Of a DNA stretch of 64,000 bases, positions 1-8,777 are shown in pieces; the stretch's first letter is position 1, and every line of letters starts with the position of its first letter. The notes beneath the pieces are model-generated. The model searched no databases and was not told where the DNA came from. It worked only from the letters and a program-made list of their open reading frames with translations. Where the stretch lies: contig CP075364.1 in the NCBI GenBank assembly GCA_019454105.1, forward strand, positions 1,863,362-1,927,361, written 5' to 3'. A program made the position numbers and the translations under genes. The stretch comes from Fimbriimonadaceae bacterium. GTDB lineage: Bacteria; Armatimonadota; Fimbriimonadia; Fimbriimonadales; Fimbriimonadaceae.

Positions 1-847
1 GGGAAACGGCGCCTCGCACTCCGTCGACAACGGGCGCTTCGCCCAGAGCTTGTCCGATGGCAACGACGTCCCCTGGGGCGAAACTATCGAACGACCAGGC
101 TACGAGCCGCTTCTGGTCCTCAAGCCAGTCCGTGCCCTTCAGGAGGACGGTCACGATCTCTGTCCCGTCTCGCTCCGCCGATCCGACGAAGCACTTGCCG
201 GCCGGAATGGTCCACCCCGTCTTGATCCCGGTCGCGGTCGGATCCTCCTTGAGCCACTTGTTGCGGTTCACGAGAACCCGGTCCTTTTCGTTCAGACTGC
301 GGCCGATCTCGCGCTTGATCGTCCTGGCGGCCTCAGCCACGGCCGGATATTCCAGGGCCTTTCTCGCGATCAAGGCGAGGTCGTGAGCGGTGGTCCAGTG
401 CTGGGGGTCGTTCAACCCGTGCGGGTTGCGGAACTGGCTACCGGTGCAACCCAGCTCGCGGGCCCGGCGGTTCATGAGTTCGGCAAACGCCGATTCTGAC
501 CCGGCGATGTGGACGGCCACCGCATAGCAGGCATCGTTGGCGCTTCGGAGCATGAGGGCGAAGACCATGTCGCGAGACGAGACCTGCTCGCCGGGTTTGA
601 GGTTCAAGCTGCTCCCGGTTACCTTCTTCACGTCGAGCGGGGCCGTGATCTTGTCGTCCGGCATCGTTTGCTCGGCCAACAGCATCGCGGTCAGGATCTT
701 GGTCGTGCTGGCTGGAAAGAGCCTGCGTTCAGGGTCTTTTGCCCAAAGAACCTGGCCCGTTCTGCGTTCGACCACCAGCGCGCTGACCGAGGTCAATTCT
801 GGACCGGTCGTAGCCAGGGCCGCTCCCAAGGCTGCCGTCGTCAACAT
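1..847 (-). CDS. D-alanyl-D-alanine carboxypeptidase, S11 family (partial, runs off the left edge)
   Basis: Penicillin-binding-protein-type serine peptidase that trims the terminal D-Ala from peptidoglycan stem peptides outside the cytoplasmic membrane. All three S11 active-site motifs are visible: PASTTK with Ser47 and Lys50, SAN at residues 102-104, and KTG at 209-211. The start is fixed because an in-frame TGA lies six codons upstream of this ATG. A GAGGAG sits 11 bases before it, and a TAGAAT hexamer (874-879) lies further upstream. The N-terminus is a short hydrophobic stretch without a clear basic n-region, so the export signal is weak. The C-terminal part lies outside the window. It is divergent from tRNA-Cys. 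Confidence 0.9.
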   Translation of the reverse strand, partial: MLTTAALGAALATTGPELTSVSALVVERRTGQVLWAKDPERRLFPASTTKILTAMLLAEQTMPDDKITAPLDVKKVTGSSLNLKPGEQVSSRDMVFALMLRSANDACYAVAVHIAGSESAFAELMNRRARELGCTGSQFRNPHGLNDPQHWTTAHDLALIARKALEYPAVAEAARTIKREIGRSLNEKDRVLVNRNKWLKEDPTATGIKTGWTIPAGKCFVGSAERDGTEIVTVLLKGTDWLEDQKRLVAWSFDSFAPGDVVAIGQALGEAPVVDGVRGAVS

Positions 848-937
848 CGACTTACCATCTCCTCAAGATCCCGATTCTACTGACGGAGCAAAGGGAGGCC
901 CCGGATCGACTTACCCGCCGAGCCGTCTGACCGCTGG

Positions 938-943
938 TATATT
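938..943 (+). promoter_or_regulatory. -10-like hexamer for tRNA-Cys
   Basis: TATATT lies 9 bases before the mature 5' end of the tRNA. No convincing -35 box was found. Confidence 0.4.
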
Positions 944-952
944 GGTCTCCCC

Positions 953-1028
953 GGCGCCGTACCCAAGTGGTTAAGGGAAGGGTCTGCAAAACCCTCATTC
1001 AGCGGTTCGACTCCGCTCGGCGCCTCCA
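953..1028 (+). tRNA. tRNA-Cys (anticodon GCA), CCA encoded
   Basis: The seven-base acceptor stem GGCGCCG pairs perfectly with CGGCGCC. The anticodon stem AGGGT/ACCCT encloses the loop CTGCAAA with anticodon GCA. The T-arm carries GGTTCGACTCC, the discriminator base is T and CCA is genomically encoded. The downstream transporter ATPase starts only 15 bases later and is probably co-transcribed. Confidence 0.95.
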
Positions 1029-1043
1029 TCGTCTTCCTGCGCC

Positions 1044-2024
1044 ATGAGCGAGCCCACGCCGATCCTTCGAGTCGAACGGCTCTCTGTCGCGATCCGTGGG
1101 GTACAGATCCTCCGCGACGTCTCTTTTTCAGTCGACGCTGGAGCGACCCTCGGGATCGTCGGCGAATCGGGGTGCGGCAAAAGCATGACCGGGCTCGCGC
1201 TGATGGGCATGCTGCCCCCTGGGGGAAAGGTCACCCAGGGGTCGGTCGTTCTGGATGGCCGCGACCTCTTGCGACTGTCCCCCAAGGAATGGCTGGAGGT
1301 CAGAGGGCAAGAGATCGCCATGGTCATGCAGGATCCGTTCACATCCCTCAATCCGATGATGCGCGTCGGGGACCAAATCGCCGAAGTCTGGGTGCTTCAT
1401 CAGGGCCTCAGTTGGAAGGAAGCCCGGATGCGGGCCGTGGAGATCCTGGGACACGTCGGCGTTCCCGATCCGGCCGCCTCGTCCCGAAAGTTCCCGCACC
1501 AAATGAGCGGTGGGCAAAGGCAACGCGTGGTGATCGCTTGCGCGTTCGCGGCAAGGCCCAAGGTCTTGGTGGCCGATGAGCCCACGACCGCCCTCGACGT
1601 CACCCTCCAAGCCCAGATCCTGCACCTGTTGAAAGACCTGCAGCGCGAGGCCGGCACAGCCGTCGTCCTCATCTCGCACGATGTCGGCGTCATTGGATCG
1701 GTCTCTGACACGGTCGCGGTCTTCTATGCCGGCCGAATCGTCGAACAAGGGCCGGTGCGCGACGTGCTCACCGGCCCTCGACACCCGTACACCGAGGGCC
1801 TACTCGGATCACTCCCGCGACCAGGGTTGCAAGTGCTTGAGTCCATCCAAGGACAACCGCCGCTATTCACAGCCATGCCCGCTGGATGCCCCTTCCGACC
1901 CCGTTGCCCAAATGCCCACGACCGGTGCCAGGCTGAGCCAGGGCTCGTTGAGGTCGCTGCCGATCACCGAGCCGCCTGCTGGCTCCATGATCCTGCTCGA
2001 CCGATCATGGCCCCCCAGGCTTGA
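1044..2024 (+). CDS. ABC transporter ATP-binding protein, oligopeptide/dipeptide (OppD/DppD) type
   Basis: Cytoplasmic ATPase subunit that would energise a dipeptide/oligopeptide importer. The 326 residues show Walker A GESGCGKS (about residue 40), Q-loop, signature MSGGQRQR, Walker B VLVADEPT and H-loop ISHD. The cysteine-rich oligopeptide-HPY tail CPFRPRCP is diagnostic of the OppD/OppF branch and may bind an Fe-S cluster in some relatives. It follows tRNA-Cys closely. No permease, partner ATPase or binding protein is adjacent, so it is an orphan subunit in this window. Its last 20 bases overlap the end of the convergent S9 peptidase gene. Confidence 0.93.
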   Translation: MSEPTPILRVERLSVAIRGVQILRDVSFSVDAGATLGIVGESGCGKSMTGLALMGMLPPGGKVTQGSVVLDGRDLLRLSPKEWLEVRGQEIAMVMQDPFTSLNPMMRVGDQIAEVWVLHQGLSWKEARMRAVEILGHVGVPDPAASSRKFPHQMSGGQRQRVVIACAFAARPKVLVADEPTTALDVTLQAQILHLLKDLQREAGTAVVLISHDVGVIGSVSDTVAVFYAGRIVEQGPVRDVLTGPRHPYTEGLLGSLPRPGLQVLESIQGQPPLFTAMPAGCPFRPRCPNAHDRCQAEPGLVEVAADHRAACWLHDPARPIMAPQA

Positions 2025-4356
2025 AAGGCTCGCTACCCCAGTTCTTGAACAAGAACCGAAGGAACATGGCGAGGCTGTCGCGCCGGTTGATGTCGCCACC
2101 CAATCCGTGTCCGCCGGTCGGGTCGGCGACCAATTCGATCAAGGGCCCGAGACCGTGTTGCAACAGGACCTGATAGACCCGCACCGTGTGGAGGAACAAC
2201 ACGTTCTCGTCGTCCATGCCGTGCACCAGCATGAGAGGGTGTTTGAGGTTGGGAGCGACCTTCAGGAGAGAGAATTGATCCAAGACGTCGGTCTTGCCCG
2301 CAGGCTGGATCGCGATCGTCTCTTGGGTGTAGCCTTGGTTGTAGTTCTGCCACTCGGTCGGGCCGGCGCCGGCGATGCCGAGCGTGTACACCCCAGGCTG
2401 GGTGTACATCGTGTGCTGAGTCTGCCAACCGCCGAACGACCATCCGTTGAGAGCCACCCGGTCTGGATCCACTCCATAGTCGGACACGAGAAGTTTGGCA
2501 AGATCCACCAAGTCCTCCGTCTGGGGCACGCCGACCGCCCCGAACGACGCCCGCACAAAGGCGGCCCCGTAGCCCGACGAGCCTCGGGGATCGACCGTCA
2601 CCGCGACATAGCCGTGGGCATAGGCCAGGTACATGTTGAGGAGATAACCGGCCGAATTGAAGCTGCCGTCCCGTACGGAGTTCCCTCGACCTAGCGGTCC
2701 GCCGTAGGTGTAAACCATGGCCGGACGCTTGTCATCTTTCTTCCAACCGGACGGTACAAAGATGAACGCCCTGACCTTTTGGCCGTGCCGGTTCTGATAT
2801 TCGATCAGCCGGGGCCGGAGCCTGTTGATCGCGGCGAAAGCGCCAGGACGGTGCGATTCGGTGACAGCCTTTTGTCCGCCCGATTTGACCACGTAAGTCT
2901 CGACAGGCGACTCCCAGTTCGCGAAGGTTGAGGCCAGACTCAAAGTGTCGGGGCTGACGGCGGGCCTCCCATAATCGCCTTCGCCAGGCGTCAAGCGATC
3001 CATCTTTCCATTGTCAACGCCGATCCGGTAAACCTGCAGCCGGGCTGGGTGCAAGGCCGAGCTGTGGACAACGACCGACTTGCCGTCCGGCGCCACCGCG
3101 ATCGGATAGGCCTCGAACTCGCCTTGAACAAGCGGCCTGGCAGACTTCGTCACCGGGTCGATCAGCCATGGCAACCGCCACCCGGTCGTCTCAAGCAGAC
3201 AAAGCACGTTCCGGTCGTCTGGCATGAACCTGGGCGAACAATCGCCGGCTGACGCCCCTTCCCCTGGAAACTTCGTCTGGTGGACGGTCTCGAGCTTCTT
3301 GGCCCGCAGGTCGGCCATCGCGACCTCGATCTCGCGGGTCTGATTGTTATAGTGGGCGAAGACGAACCGCTTCGAGTCCTTGGACCAAGGTTCCTCGCCG
3401 GTGCTCACGCCCTTCACCTCGTCGTCCTTACTGACCCACTTCCAGACCTCCCAAGGTTTGTTGTCGTCACTCTCTGGCTTGGTGAGATCGTACAAGTACA
3501 GGTACCGCTCCTCTTTGATCTCTTCGTCCGAGGTGCCCCAATACTGCGCGTCGCGCCGCACCTGCGGGAAACGGCCGCGATAGGTCACCCACTCGTGCTG
3601 CCGGTACTGGCCCGACTTGCCGGTAAAGATCATCATCTGATCGCCGTCAGGACTCAAGGAGTAGCCCCAAAGCGGCAGATCGTTTGGAAGCCTCGGGTTC
3701 AACTGCTCGATAGCGGCGCTGTCGAACCGCATGCGGTAGAGCCCGTCGCCTCGACGGAAGTAGAAGCCTTCGTCGCCCGGCATCCATCGAGGGTCGATTT
3801 CGGCATCGCGGGTCCTCGTCAGCCGGGTCGGCTTCTTGTCGCCGATCTTCCAGCGAAAGAGGTCGCCCCGGTACACAAAGAGCAATTCGGCCGACTTGTT
3901 GGCCCATTCGAACGCGGAGACGCCCGGATAGGAAGGTTGCGGCTCCTTGCGGTCTTGGTCCTGCTGCCGGCGTTTGATCTGCTCCTCGCGATACTCCTTC
4001 TCGTTCAGGCCAAGCAACCGCTCCAGTTCCTTGTCGTCGTCCTTGTACCTTTTGCCCGCCTTGACCGCTTCAGGATCAAACTCGGCCATCAAGTCAAGGC
4101 TGGTGACGGGCCACGACCTGCTTGTCGCGGTGTCGTAGATCCACAGGTCGGAGCCGCGGGTCTTGAACGGGTTCCACAGGTAGGCCAGGTGACGGTTGTC
4201 AGGGCCCCACTTGAGCGACCTCGCCGTCTGACCGAAGAACGGCTCTCGGGGGAAAAGGTCGTCGAACTTCAGGTCTGAGACGGCCGGCGGCGTCCAGGGT
4301 TGGGCCGTCGCTCCTGCGACGAAGATCAGACACCAAGCGAACACGGCGCTGCGCAT
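2005..4356 (-). CDS. S9 family prolyl oligopeptidase / dipeptidyl-peptidase-like serine peptidase
   Basis: Secreted 783-residue peptidase with an N-terminal signal (RSAVFAWCLIFVAGATAQ), a beta-propeller-like region with repeated S/DG strands, and a C-terminal alpha/beta hydrolase. The nucleophile elbow GWSFGG, the acid in HGMDDENV and the catalytic His in GGHGL form the expected triad. A longer reading frame opens 72 bases upstream, but the signal peptide begins at this ATG. A TACACT hexamer sits 9 bases before it and no Shine-Dalgarno is present. It probably degrades oligopeptides in the periplasm; specificity cannot be read from the sequence. Its 3' end overlaps the OppD-type gene by 20 bases. 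Confidence 0.92.
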   Translation of the reverse strand: MRSAVFAWCLIFVAGATAQPWTPPAVSDLKFDDLFPREPFFGQTARSLKWGPDNRHLAYLWNPFKTRGSDLWIYDTATSRSWPVTSLDLMAEFDPEAVKAGKRYKDDDKELERLLGLNEKEYREEQIKRRQQDQDRKEPQPSYPGVSAFEWANKSAELLFVYRGDLFRWKIGDKKPTRLTRTRDAEIDPRWMPGDEGFYFRRGDGLYRMRFDSAAIEQLNPRLPNDLPLWGYSLSPDGDQMMIFTGKSGQYRQHEWVTYRGRFPQVRRDAQYWGTSDEEIKEERYLYLYDLTKPESDDNKPWEVWKWVSKDDEVKGVSTGEEPWSKDSKRFVFAHYNNQTREIEVAMADLRAKKLETVHQTKFPGEGASAGDCSPRFMPDDRNVLCLLETTGWRLPWLIDPVTKSARPLVQGEFEAYPIAVAPDGKSVVVHSSALHPARLQVYRIGVDNGKMDRLTPGEGDYGRPAVSPDTLSLASTFANWESPVETYVVKSGGQKAVTESHRPGAFAAINRLRPRLIEYQNRHGQKVRAFIFVPSGWKKDDKRPAMVYTYGGPLGRGNSVRDGSFNSAGYLLNMYLAYAHGYVAVTVDPRGSSGYGAAFVRASFGAVGVPQTEDLVDLAKLLVSDYGVDPDRVALNGWSFGGWQTQHTMYTQPGVYTLGIAGAGPTEWQNYNQGYTQETIAIQPAGKTDVLDQFSLLKVAPNLKHPLMLVHGMDDENVLFLHTVRVYQVLLQHGLGPLIELVADPTGGHGLGGDINRRDSLAMFLRFLFKNWGSEPFKPGGP

Positions 4357-4365
4357 GGGCTCGGG

Positions 4366-4371
4366 AGTGTA
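4366..4371 (-). promoter_or_regulatory. Probable leaderless -10 element of the S9 peptidase
   Basis: TACACT (minus strand) ends 9 bases before the ATG, with no ribosome binding site between. Confidence 0.45.
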
Positions 4372-4429
4372 CTGGTTCTTTCGGCTGGATTGTCCCGTCG
4401 AAGGTTTGGCCCGCCACCATCGGATCAAC

Positions 4430-4435
4430 TACAAT
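4430..4435 (+). promoter_or_regulatory. Probable leaderless -10 element of ppa
   Basis: TACAAT ends 8 bases before the ppa ATG. A TTGGCC hexamer lies 18 bases upstream as a possible -35 box. No Shine-Dalgarno fits in the gap. Confidence 0.5.
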
Positions 4436-4443
4436 CGGCACGC

Positions 4444-4953
4444 ATGTCCCTGCTCGACGTTCCGATCGGTTCTGGCGCCCCCCACGAATTCAACGTCATC
4501 ATCGAGATCCCTCGGTTCAGCACGAACAAGTACGAGATGGATCCCGACACTGGGGTCATGCGACTCGACAGAGTGCTTTTCTCGCCCCTCTTCTATCCCT
4601 GGGACTACGGGTTTGTGCCTCAGACCAAGTATCTCGACGGCGATCCGGTCGACGTCCTTCTCCTCATCTCTCACCCAACCTATCCGGGCGTCGTGGTCGA
4701 TGCCAAACCCATCGGTGTGCTCGAGATGCGGGACGGGGGCAAGCCCGACGAGAAGGTGCTCTGCGTGGCGAGCAAAGACCCTCGGTTCGGCAACCGGTCT
4801 ACCATGGACGACGTGAACCAGCACACCTTGGACGAGATCGTCCACTTCTTCGAGGTCTACAAGCAGCTCGAGAACAAAGAAGTCGAAGTGATGGGTTGGC
4901 GAAGCAAAGAAGAGGCCATTCAGATCATCGAAGACTACAGGCTGGATCGTTAA
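4444..4953 (+). CDS. ppa: Inorganic pyrophosphatase (family I)
   Basis: Hydrolyses pyrophosphate to two phosphates in the cytoplasm, pulling biosynthetic reactions forward. At 169 residues it has the usual bacterial size. The metal-binding signature DGDPVDVLL is intact, as are the early lysine/glutamate region (EIPRFSTNKYEMD) and the YPWDYGFVPQT segment. The frame is open further upstream, but that stretch lies antisense to the neighbouring signal peptide. The start at 4444 matches the family N-terminus and follows a TACAAT element by 8 bases. Its stop interlocks with that of the convergent M20 peptidase. Confidence 0.96.
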   Translation: MSLLDVPIGSGAPHEFNVIIEIPRFSTNKYEMDPDTGVMRLDRVLFSPLFYPWDYGFVPQTKYLDGDPVDVLLLISHPTYPGVVVDAKPIGVLEMRDGGKPDEKVLCVASKDPRFGNRSTMDDVNQHTLDEIVHFFEVYKQLENKEVEVMGWRSKEEAIQIIEDYRLDR

Positions 4954-6347
4954 ACAGGCAGGTTGGCCAACCGCCACAGAATGTGGGCATAGATCCGGCT
5001 CATCTTGAAAAGGCTCTCGATGGCGAGCCTCTCGTCGGTCTCGTGAGCGTCCCCATCGCCGTCCCATCCCGTCCCGATGCTCACCGTGTTCGCGATGGCT
5101 CGGGCGTAAGTTCCTCCCCCCATGACTCCCGGCTCTTTGTCCTCCCCCGTCTCCTGTCGATAAACGTCGCAAATCGTGCTCACCAAGGGATGGTCGAGGG
5201 GAAAGTAAAGAGGCCTTGAGTCCGTCGAACTCGCGAGTTCAAACCCACCGGAGAGCTTGGCTAGCTTCGCTCGACATTGTTCGACCAACCGCCGACCTTC
5301 CCAGGTGACTGGGTAGCGACAGTTGACGGTGAGCCGGACTTTGCCACCGACCGTCTCGACGATCCCCAAGTTTGCGGTCAGGGCCCCACTCGGCTCGTCC
5401 GATCCCGCCACACCCACGCCGTCTCCTCCAATATGGCCGACTTCGAGCAGTTCACTGTAAGCTTTCTGGCTGCTGACCGGAGCGATCTCGCGCAAGAACC
5501 GGAAGCAGCGCACGGCGGCATTGTCCCCGCCGATCGGCCAAGCTCCGTGAGCGGCCTTGCCTCGCGCTTCGACCACGAGCACGTCTCCGTCGAAGCGGGC
5601 CGCGACGTTCCTGTCCCAAGCCTCCGCCAGCTTCGCTTCGACCTCGGCCCGCACCGAGGCCGCCACCCGCACCCGGGCCGTGCACAGGTCGATCACAATG
5701 TTCGGCCTCTGTCCGCCGGAGACCTCGAGCAGTTCCAGATCGCCGGACACAAGGGGCCGCTCCACGACCAAGTTCGCGATCCCCTTCTCGCCGTGATAGA
5801 GGGGCCAACCTGAGTCCGGCGCGACACCAAAGGTCGGCGCCGGCTCGCGGGCCGCATAGTGGGCGATGCAGCCAAATCCCGACTCCTCGTTACATCCGAA
5901 CCACTGCCTCATCGTCGCGGGAACGTCGGGGCAGACCTCCTGGATCGCCCGCATCGCATAGAACGAAGCCATGGTCGGGCCCTTGTCGTCGACTGCGCCC
6001 CGAGCGTAGACGTATCCCTTGTCGATCTCCGCACCGAACGGGTCGTGCTTCCAGCCGGGGCCGACCGGAACGACGTCCAGATGCCCGAACGAGGCGACCT
6101 GCCTTTCGCCCGACCCAAAGTCCGCCCATCCACAGTAGCCTTCAGAGTCCGTGACGCTCATGCCCCACTTCCTGCCAAGACCCAGCGCGAAGTCCAAGGC
6201 TCGTCGGTTCTCAGCCCCGAAAGGAGCGTTCGGTAACGGTTCCGACTCCAAGCTCGGGATCTTGAGAAGGTCGCGGTAGTCGTCTAGGAGTTCCGACTCA
6301 TGGGCCCGCAACCAAGCATGGAGCTGGCTGACGACGGCGTCCGGCAT
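4950..6347 (-). CDS. M20 family metallo-dipeptidase (PepV/Sapep-like)
   Basis: A 465-residue zinc or manganese peptidase of the M20 clan, probably a cytoplasmic dipeptidase. Visible metal ligands are SFGHLDVVP (His and Asp) near residue 85, the bridging Asp in GAVDDKGP, the catalytic and metal Glu pair in GCNEESG, and a C-terminal GGGTYAR loop as in PepV relatives. The dimerisation lid occupies the middle third. The start chosen here is 7 bases downstream of a TAACCT hexamer; an alternative ATG lies 33 bases upstream. Four bases are shared with ppa at the 3' ends. Confidence 0.9.
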   Translation of the reverse strand: MPDAVVSQLHAWLRAHESELLDDYRDLLKIPSLESEPLPNAPFGAENRRALDFALGLGRKWGMSVTDSEGYCGWADFGSGERQVASFGHLDVVPVGPGWKHDPFGAEIDKGYVYARGAVDDKGPTMASFYAMRAIQEVCPDVPATMRQWFGCNEESGFGCIAHYAAREPAPTFGVAPDSGWPLYHGEKGIANLVVERPLVSGDLELLEVSGGQRPNIVIDLCTARVRVAASVRAEVEAKLAEAWDRNVAARFDGDVLVVEARGKAAHGAWPIGGDNAAVRCFRFLREIAPVSSQKAYSELLEVGHIGGDGVGVAGSDEPSGALTANLGIVETVGGKVRLTVNCRYPVTWEGRRLVEQCRAKLAKLSGGFELASSTDSRPLYFPLDHPLVSTICDVYRQETGEDKEPGVMGGGTYARAIANTVSIGTGWDGDGDAHETDERLAIESLFKMSRIYAHILWRLANLPV

Positions 6348-6354
6348 GCGGGCC

Positions 6355-6360
6355 AGGTTA
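6355..6360 (-). promoter_or_regulatory. Probable leaderless -10 element of the M20 dipeptidase
   Basis: TAACCT (minus strand) ends 7 bases before the ATG at 6347 and no Shine-Dalgarno is present. Confidence 0.45.
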
Positions 6361-6507
6361 CCGCCAAGTCTGCGGGGCAAACGAAAGAGGGCGAGGAAGG
6401 CCCGGGCGGCGGTGGGCCCTCACTCGCCAAGAGAAGGGTTCCGTAGCCATGCCCGCCCCGCCCTGGGGGTCTTACCAGGGTTAGGCGGCAATCGGGCAAA
6501 ATCTCCG

Positions 6508-7761
6508 GTGTTGGTCGATTCGGCCATTCAGTTGTTTCAGAGGACTTTCGAACGTGACCCGGCCTGGGTCGCTTGGTCTCCTGGCCGGGTCAACCTCATC
6601 GGCGACCACACTGACTACCAATCCGGGCTCGCCTTGTCCATGGCGACGGCCCAGGGAACAGCGATGGCCTTCGGGGTCACGCAAGGCCCTTCCCAAGTCG
6701 TCTCGAGCCACTTTGGACTCAGCCAAAGTTTTCGGACGACGGAACTACGGGCCAAAGCCCTGGACGATTGGAGCCGTTATCCGGCTGGGGTTGCCGCCTG
6801 GTTCGCCGAGAGGGGGCCGATAGCGGACTTCCAGGCCGCCGTCACCTCAGACCTGCCGATCGGAAGCGGCGTGAGCTCCAGCGCCTCGCTGACGGTGGCA
6901 ACGGCCTTCGGGCTGGCCGGACTCTATGGAACCAACCTCAGTGCTCAGGAGGCTGCGAGGGCGGGCCAGTGGGCCGAGCACACGTTCGCTGGCTTGCCTT
7001 GTGGGTTGCTGGATCAAACGACCGTCACAGAAGCGGTCGAGGGCCATGCGCTCCTCATTGACTTCGAGATCCTTGAAACCGTGCCCGTCGCCTGGCCAGT
7101 CGACTTGAGCGTTGTGGTTTGCGACACCGGCAAACCGCGCGAACTGGCCGGATCAGGCTATGCCGCCCGGCGCCGGGAAACCGAGGAGGCGTCGAGAATC
7201 CTCGGCTTGCAAAACTTGAGGCATGCGACAGAAGAACTCATCAAGGCCCATCGAGGGACGCTCGGTGAGACCTTGACGCGCCGGGCCCTCCACGTCGTAC
7301 TAGAGAATAGGAGGGTGAGCGAAACCGTGGTCGCGTTGAAGGGCTGGCATGACGATCGCCTGGCGAGCCTCTTTTCAGCGAGTCATGAGTCTCTGAGGAA
7401 CCTTTTCGAAGTGAGTTGCATCGAACTTGACACGATGGTCGAAACTTCCCTTCAATACGAGGGATGCTTGGGAGCCCGGATGACGGGTGGCGGGTTCGGC
7501 GGTGCCGTAGTCGCCCTCGTCAGAAAGGATCAGACCTTAGACTTCATCGACCACGTTCAGGGCGAGTACGCTCGCCGGACACCTGGGCTTCAAGCCCGTT
7601 TTCTCGTCACCGGAGCCGCAGGCAGGGCCTTTGCCCAACCTGTTTCCACCTTCGGCAAGACCCTTTTGAGGAATTTTTCGACGGATCATCTCAAAACTGC
7701 TGACGGACGTGGAACATCAGCCAAAGGCGGCAACAGTCAATCCAAGCGAGGGATGGGTTAA
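6508..7761 (+). CDS. galK: Galactokinase (GHMP kinase)
   Basis: Phosphorylates galactose at C1, the entry step of the Leloir pathway. The galactokinase signature GRVNLIGDHTDY is at about residue 26, the GHMP ATP loop PIGSGVSSSAS at about 114, and the C-terminal glycine motif MTGGGFGGAVV follows. No ATG fits the family N-terminus. GTG at 6508 (or TTG at 6511) is chosen because the upstream open stretch is rich in Arg/Lys and unlike any kinase. The protein has about 35 extra low-complexity residues after the kinase fold, ending just before the next start codon. No other galactose gene is nearby. Confidence 0.9.
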   Translation: MLVDSAIQLFQRTFERDPAWVAWSPGRVNLIGDHTDYQSGLALSMATAQGTAMAFGVTQGPSQVVSSHFGLSQSFRTTELRAKALDDWSRYPAGVAAWFAERGPIADFQAAVTSDLPIGSGVSSSASLTVATAFGLAGLYGTNLSAQEAARAGQWAEHTFAGLPCGLLDQTTVTEAVEGHALLIDFEILETVPVAWPVDLSVVVCDTGKPRELAGSGYAARRRETEEASRILGLQNLRHATEELIKAHRGTLGETLTRRALHVVLENRRVSETVVALKGWHDDRLASLFSASHESLRNLFEVSCIELDTMVETSLQYEGCLGARMTGGGFGGAVVALVRKDQTLDFIDHVQGEYARRTPGLQARFLVTGAAGRAFAQPVSTFGKTLLRNFSTDHLKTADGRGTSAKGGNSQSKRGMG

Positions 7762-8040
7762 ATGGCAATGCCAGGTACAAGCAGATCGAGTGAAGACAGT
7801 TCCCGCGGTGTTCGTTTGACGCCGACGGAAGTCAAGGTTCTGAGTTTAATCGCTCAGGGACACAGCAGCCAGGAAGCGGCCGACCGAATGGTCGTTTCGA
7901 AGCGGACGGTGGATTTCCATTTGGCGAACATCTACCAGAAGCTTCAGGTCAATAACCGCGTTCAAGCCCTTCGGGCCGCCACGCGGCTTGGGCTGATCCC
8001 CTTCGAACCGTTCTTTGGCCACACTCAGGGCGACTCCTGA
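7762..8040 (+). CDS. Small LuxR/GerE-type helix-turn-helix protein
   Basis: The 92-residue protein consists almost only of a GerE-type DNA-binding domain (LTPTEVKVLSLIAQGHSS, then VSKRTVDFHLANIYQKL), with no receiver or ligand-binding domain. The ATG directly follows the galK stop codon (TAAATG), and a GAGGGA lies just upstream inside galK, so the two are translationally linked. It is probably a transcription regulator; its targets cannot be read from the sequence. A terminator-like hairpin follows. Confidence 0.85.
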   Translation: MAMPGTSRSSEDSSRGVRLTPTEVKVLSLIAQGHSSQEAADRMVVSKRTVDFHLANIYQKLQVNNRVQALRAATRLGLIPFEPFFGHTQGDS

Positions 8041-8068
8041 GTAGGCCCCGACCATAAGCGGACACTAT

Positions 8069-8094
8069 GGCCCCGCCCCTTCTGGGACGGGGCC
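8069..8094 (+). terminator. Terminator-like hairpin after galK-luxR
   Basis: GGCCCCG pairs with CGGGGCC. After a C-A mismatch, CCC pairs with GGG around a TTCT loop. No long T-run follows, so it may work as a weak or Rho-assisted terminator. Confidence 0.5.
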
Positions 8095-8123
8095 TGTCTG
8101 CGTCTTAAGGGGCTTCAGGCAGG

Positions 8124-8129
8124 TACGTT
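8124..8129 (+). promoter_or_regulatory. Probable leaderless -10 element of the comF-like gene
   Basis: TACGTT ends 9 bases before the ATG at 8139. Confidence 0.4.
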
Positions 8130-8138
8130 AGGCACCAG

Positions 8139-8777
8139 ATGGGCCGCTTGCGCCTCTCCTGGGCCGACCTTGCCGGGCTGGTCTATCCCCCGCGGTGCTC
8201 GCTGTGCGGCACTATCGGAGAGCCGCCCGTGTGCAGCGAGTGCCGAGAAGAGTTCGGCCCACCAGCCCCTAGCCGCGACTGGGCAGACGGAATCGCTTGG
8301 TCACGGAGCCTGTTCCTCTTCGAAGGACGGGCAGCGCAGGCTGTCAGAAGGCTCAAATATGGCCGGGCCACTTCCCTGGCCAGGCCCATGGCCGAGATGA
8401 TCGAACAAGCAAGGGTCGAGGCCCCGGCTCACGACGTCATCGTCCCCGTCCCGATCCACTGGGTCAGGCGAACCCAACGCGGGTTCAACCAGTCGGAACT
8501 CCTCGCAGAACTCGCCCCCCGGGACTTGACCCGGCCCGGGTTCCTTGTCCGAACCCGGTTCACCCGTCCGCAGGTCGGGCTCACCGCCAAAGAGAGATTG
8601 GTCAACTTGACCGGTGCTTTCAAGGCGGGGCCGGCAGTCCGTGGGGCGAGAGTCCTCTTGATCGACGACGTTGTGACGTCCGGAGGTACGGCTTTGGCCT
8701 GCGCCCACGCCCTTCGGATGGCAGGCGCCCTCGAGACAGGCCTCTTGACCTTCTGCGGCGAGTTCCCGAGCGACTAA
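8139..8777 (+). CDS. ComF family protein (phosphoribosyltransferase fold)
   Basis: A 212-residue ComF-like protein, linked in other bacteria to DNA uptake during transformation. An N-terminal four-cysteine zinc ribbon (CSLC and CSEC pairs, residues 21-37) precedes a PRTase domain with the PRPP-binding motif VLLIDDVVTSGGTAL near residue 170. Because the genome also carries type IV pilus genes, a competence role is plausible but unproven. Its stop shares four bases with that of the convergent hibernation factor gene. Confidence 0.9.
   Translation: MGRLRLSWADLAGLVYPPRCSLCGTIGEPPVCSECREEFGPPAPSRDWADGIAWSRSLFLFEGRAAQAVRRLKYGRATSLARPMAEMIEQARVEAPAHDVIVPVPIHWVRRTQRGFNQSELLAELAPRDLTRPGFLVRTRFTRPQVGLTAKERLVNLTGAFKAGPAVRGARVLLIDDVVTSGGTALACAHALRMAGALETGLLTFCGEFPSD

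Noticed and set aside
3280-4278. 332-codon plus-strand open frame opposite the S9 peptidase
   Set aside because: It is antisense to a well-supported peptidase, has no recognisable motif, and follows the usual shadow pattern of GC-rich genes.
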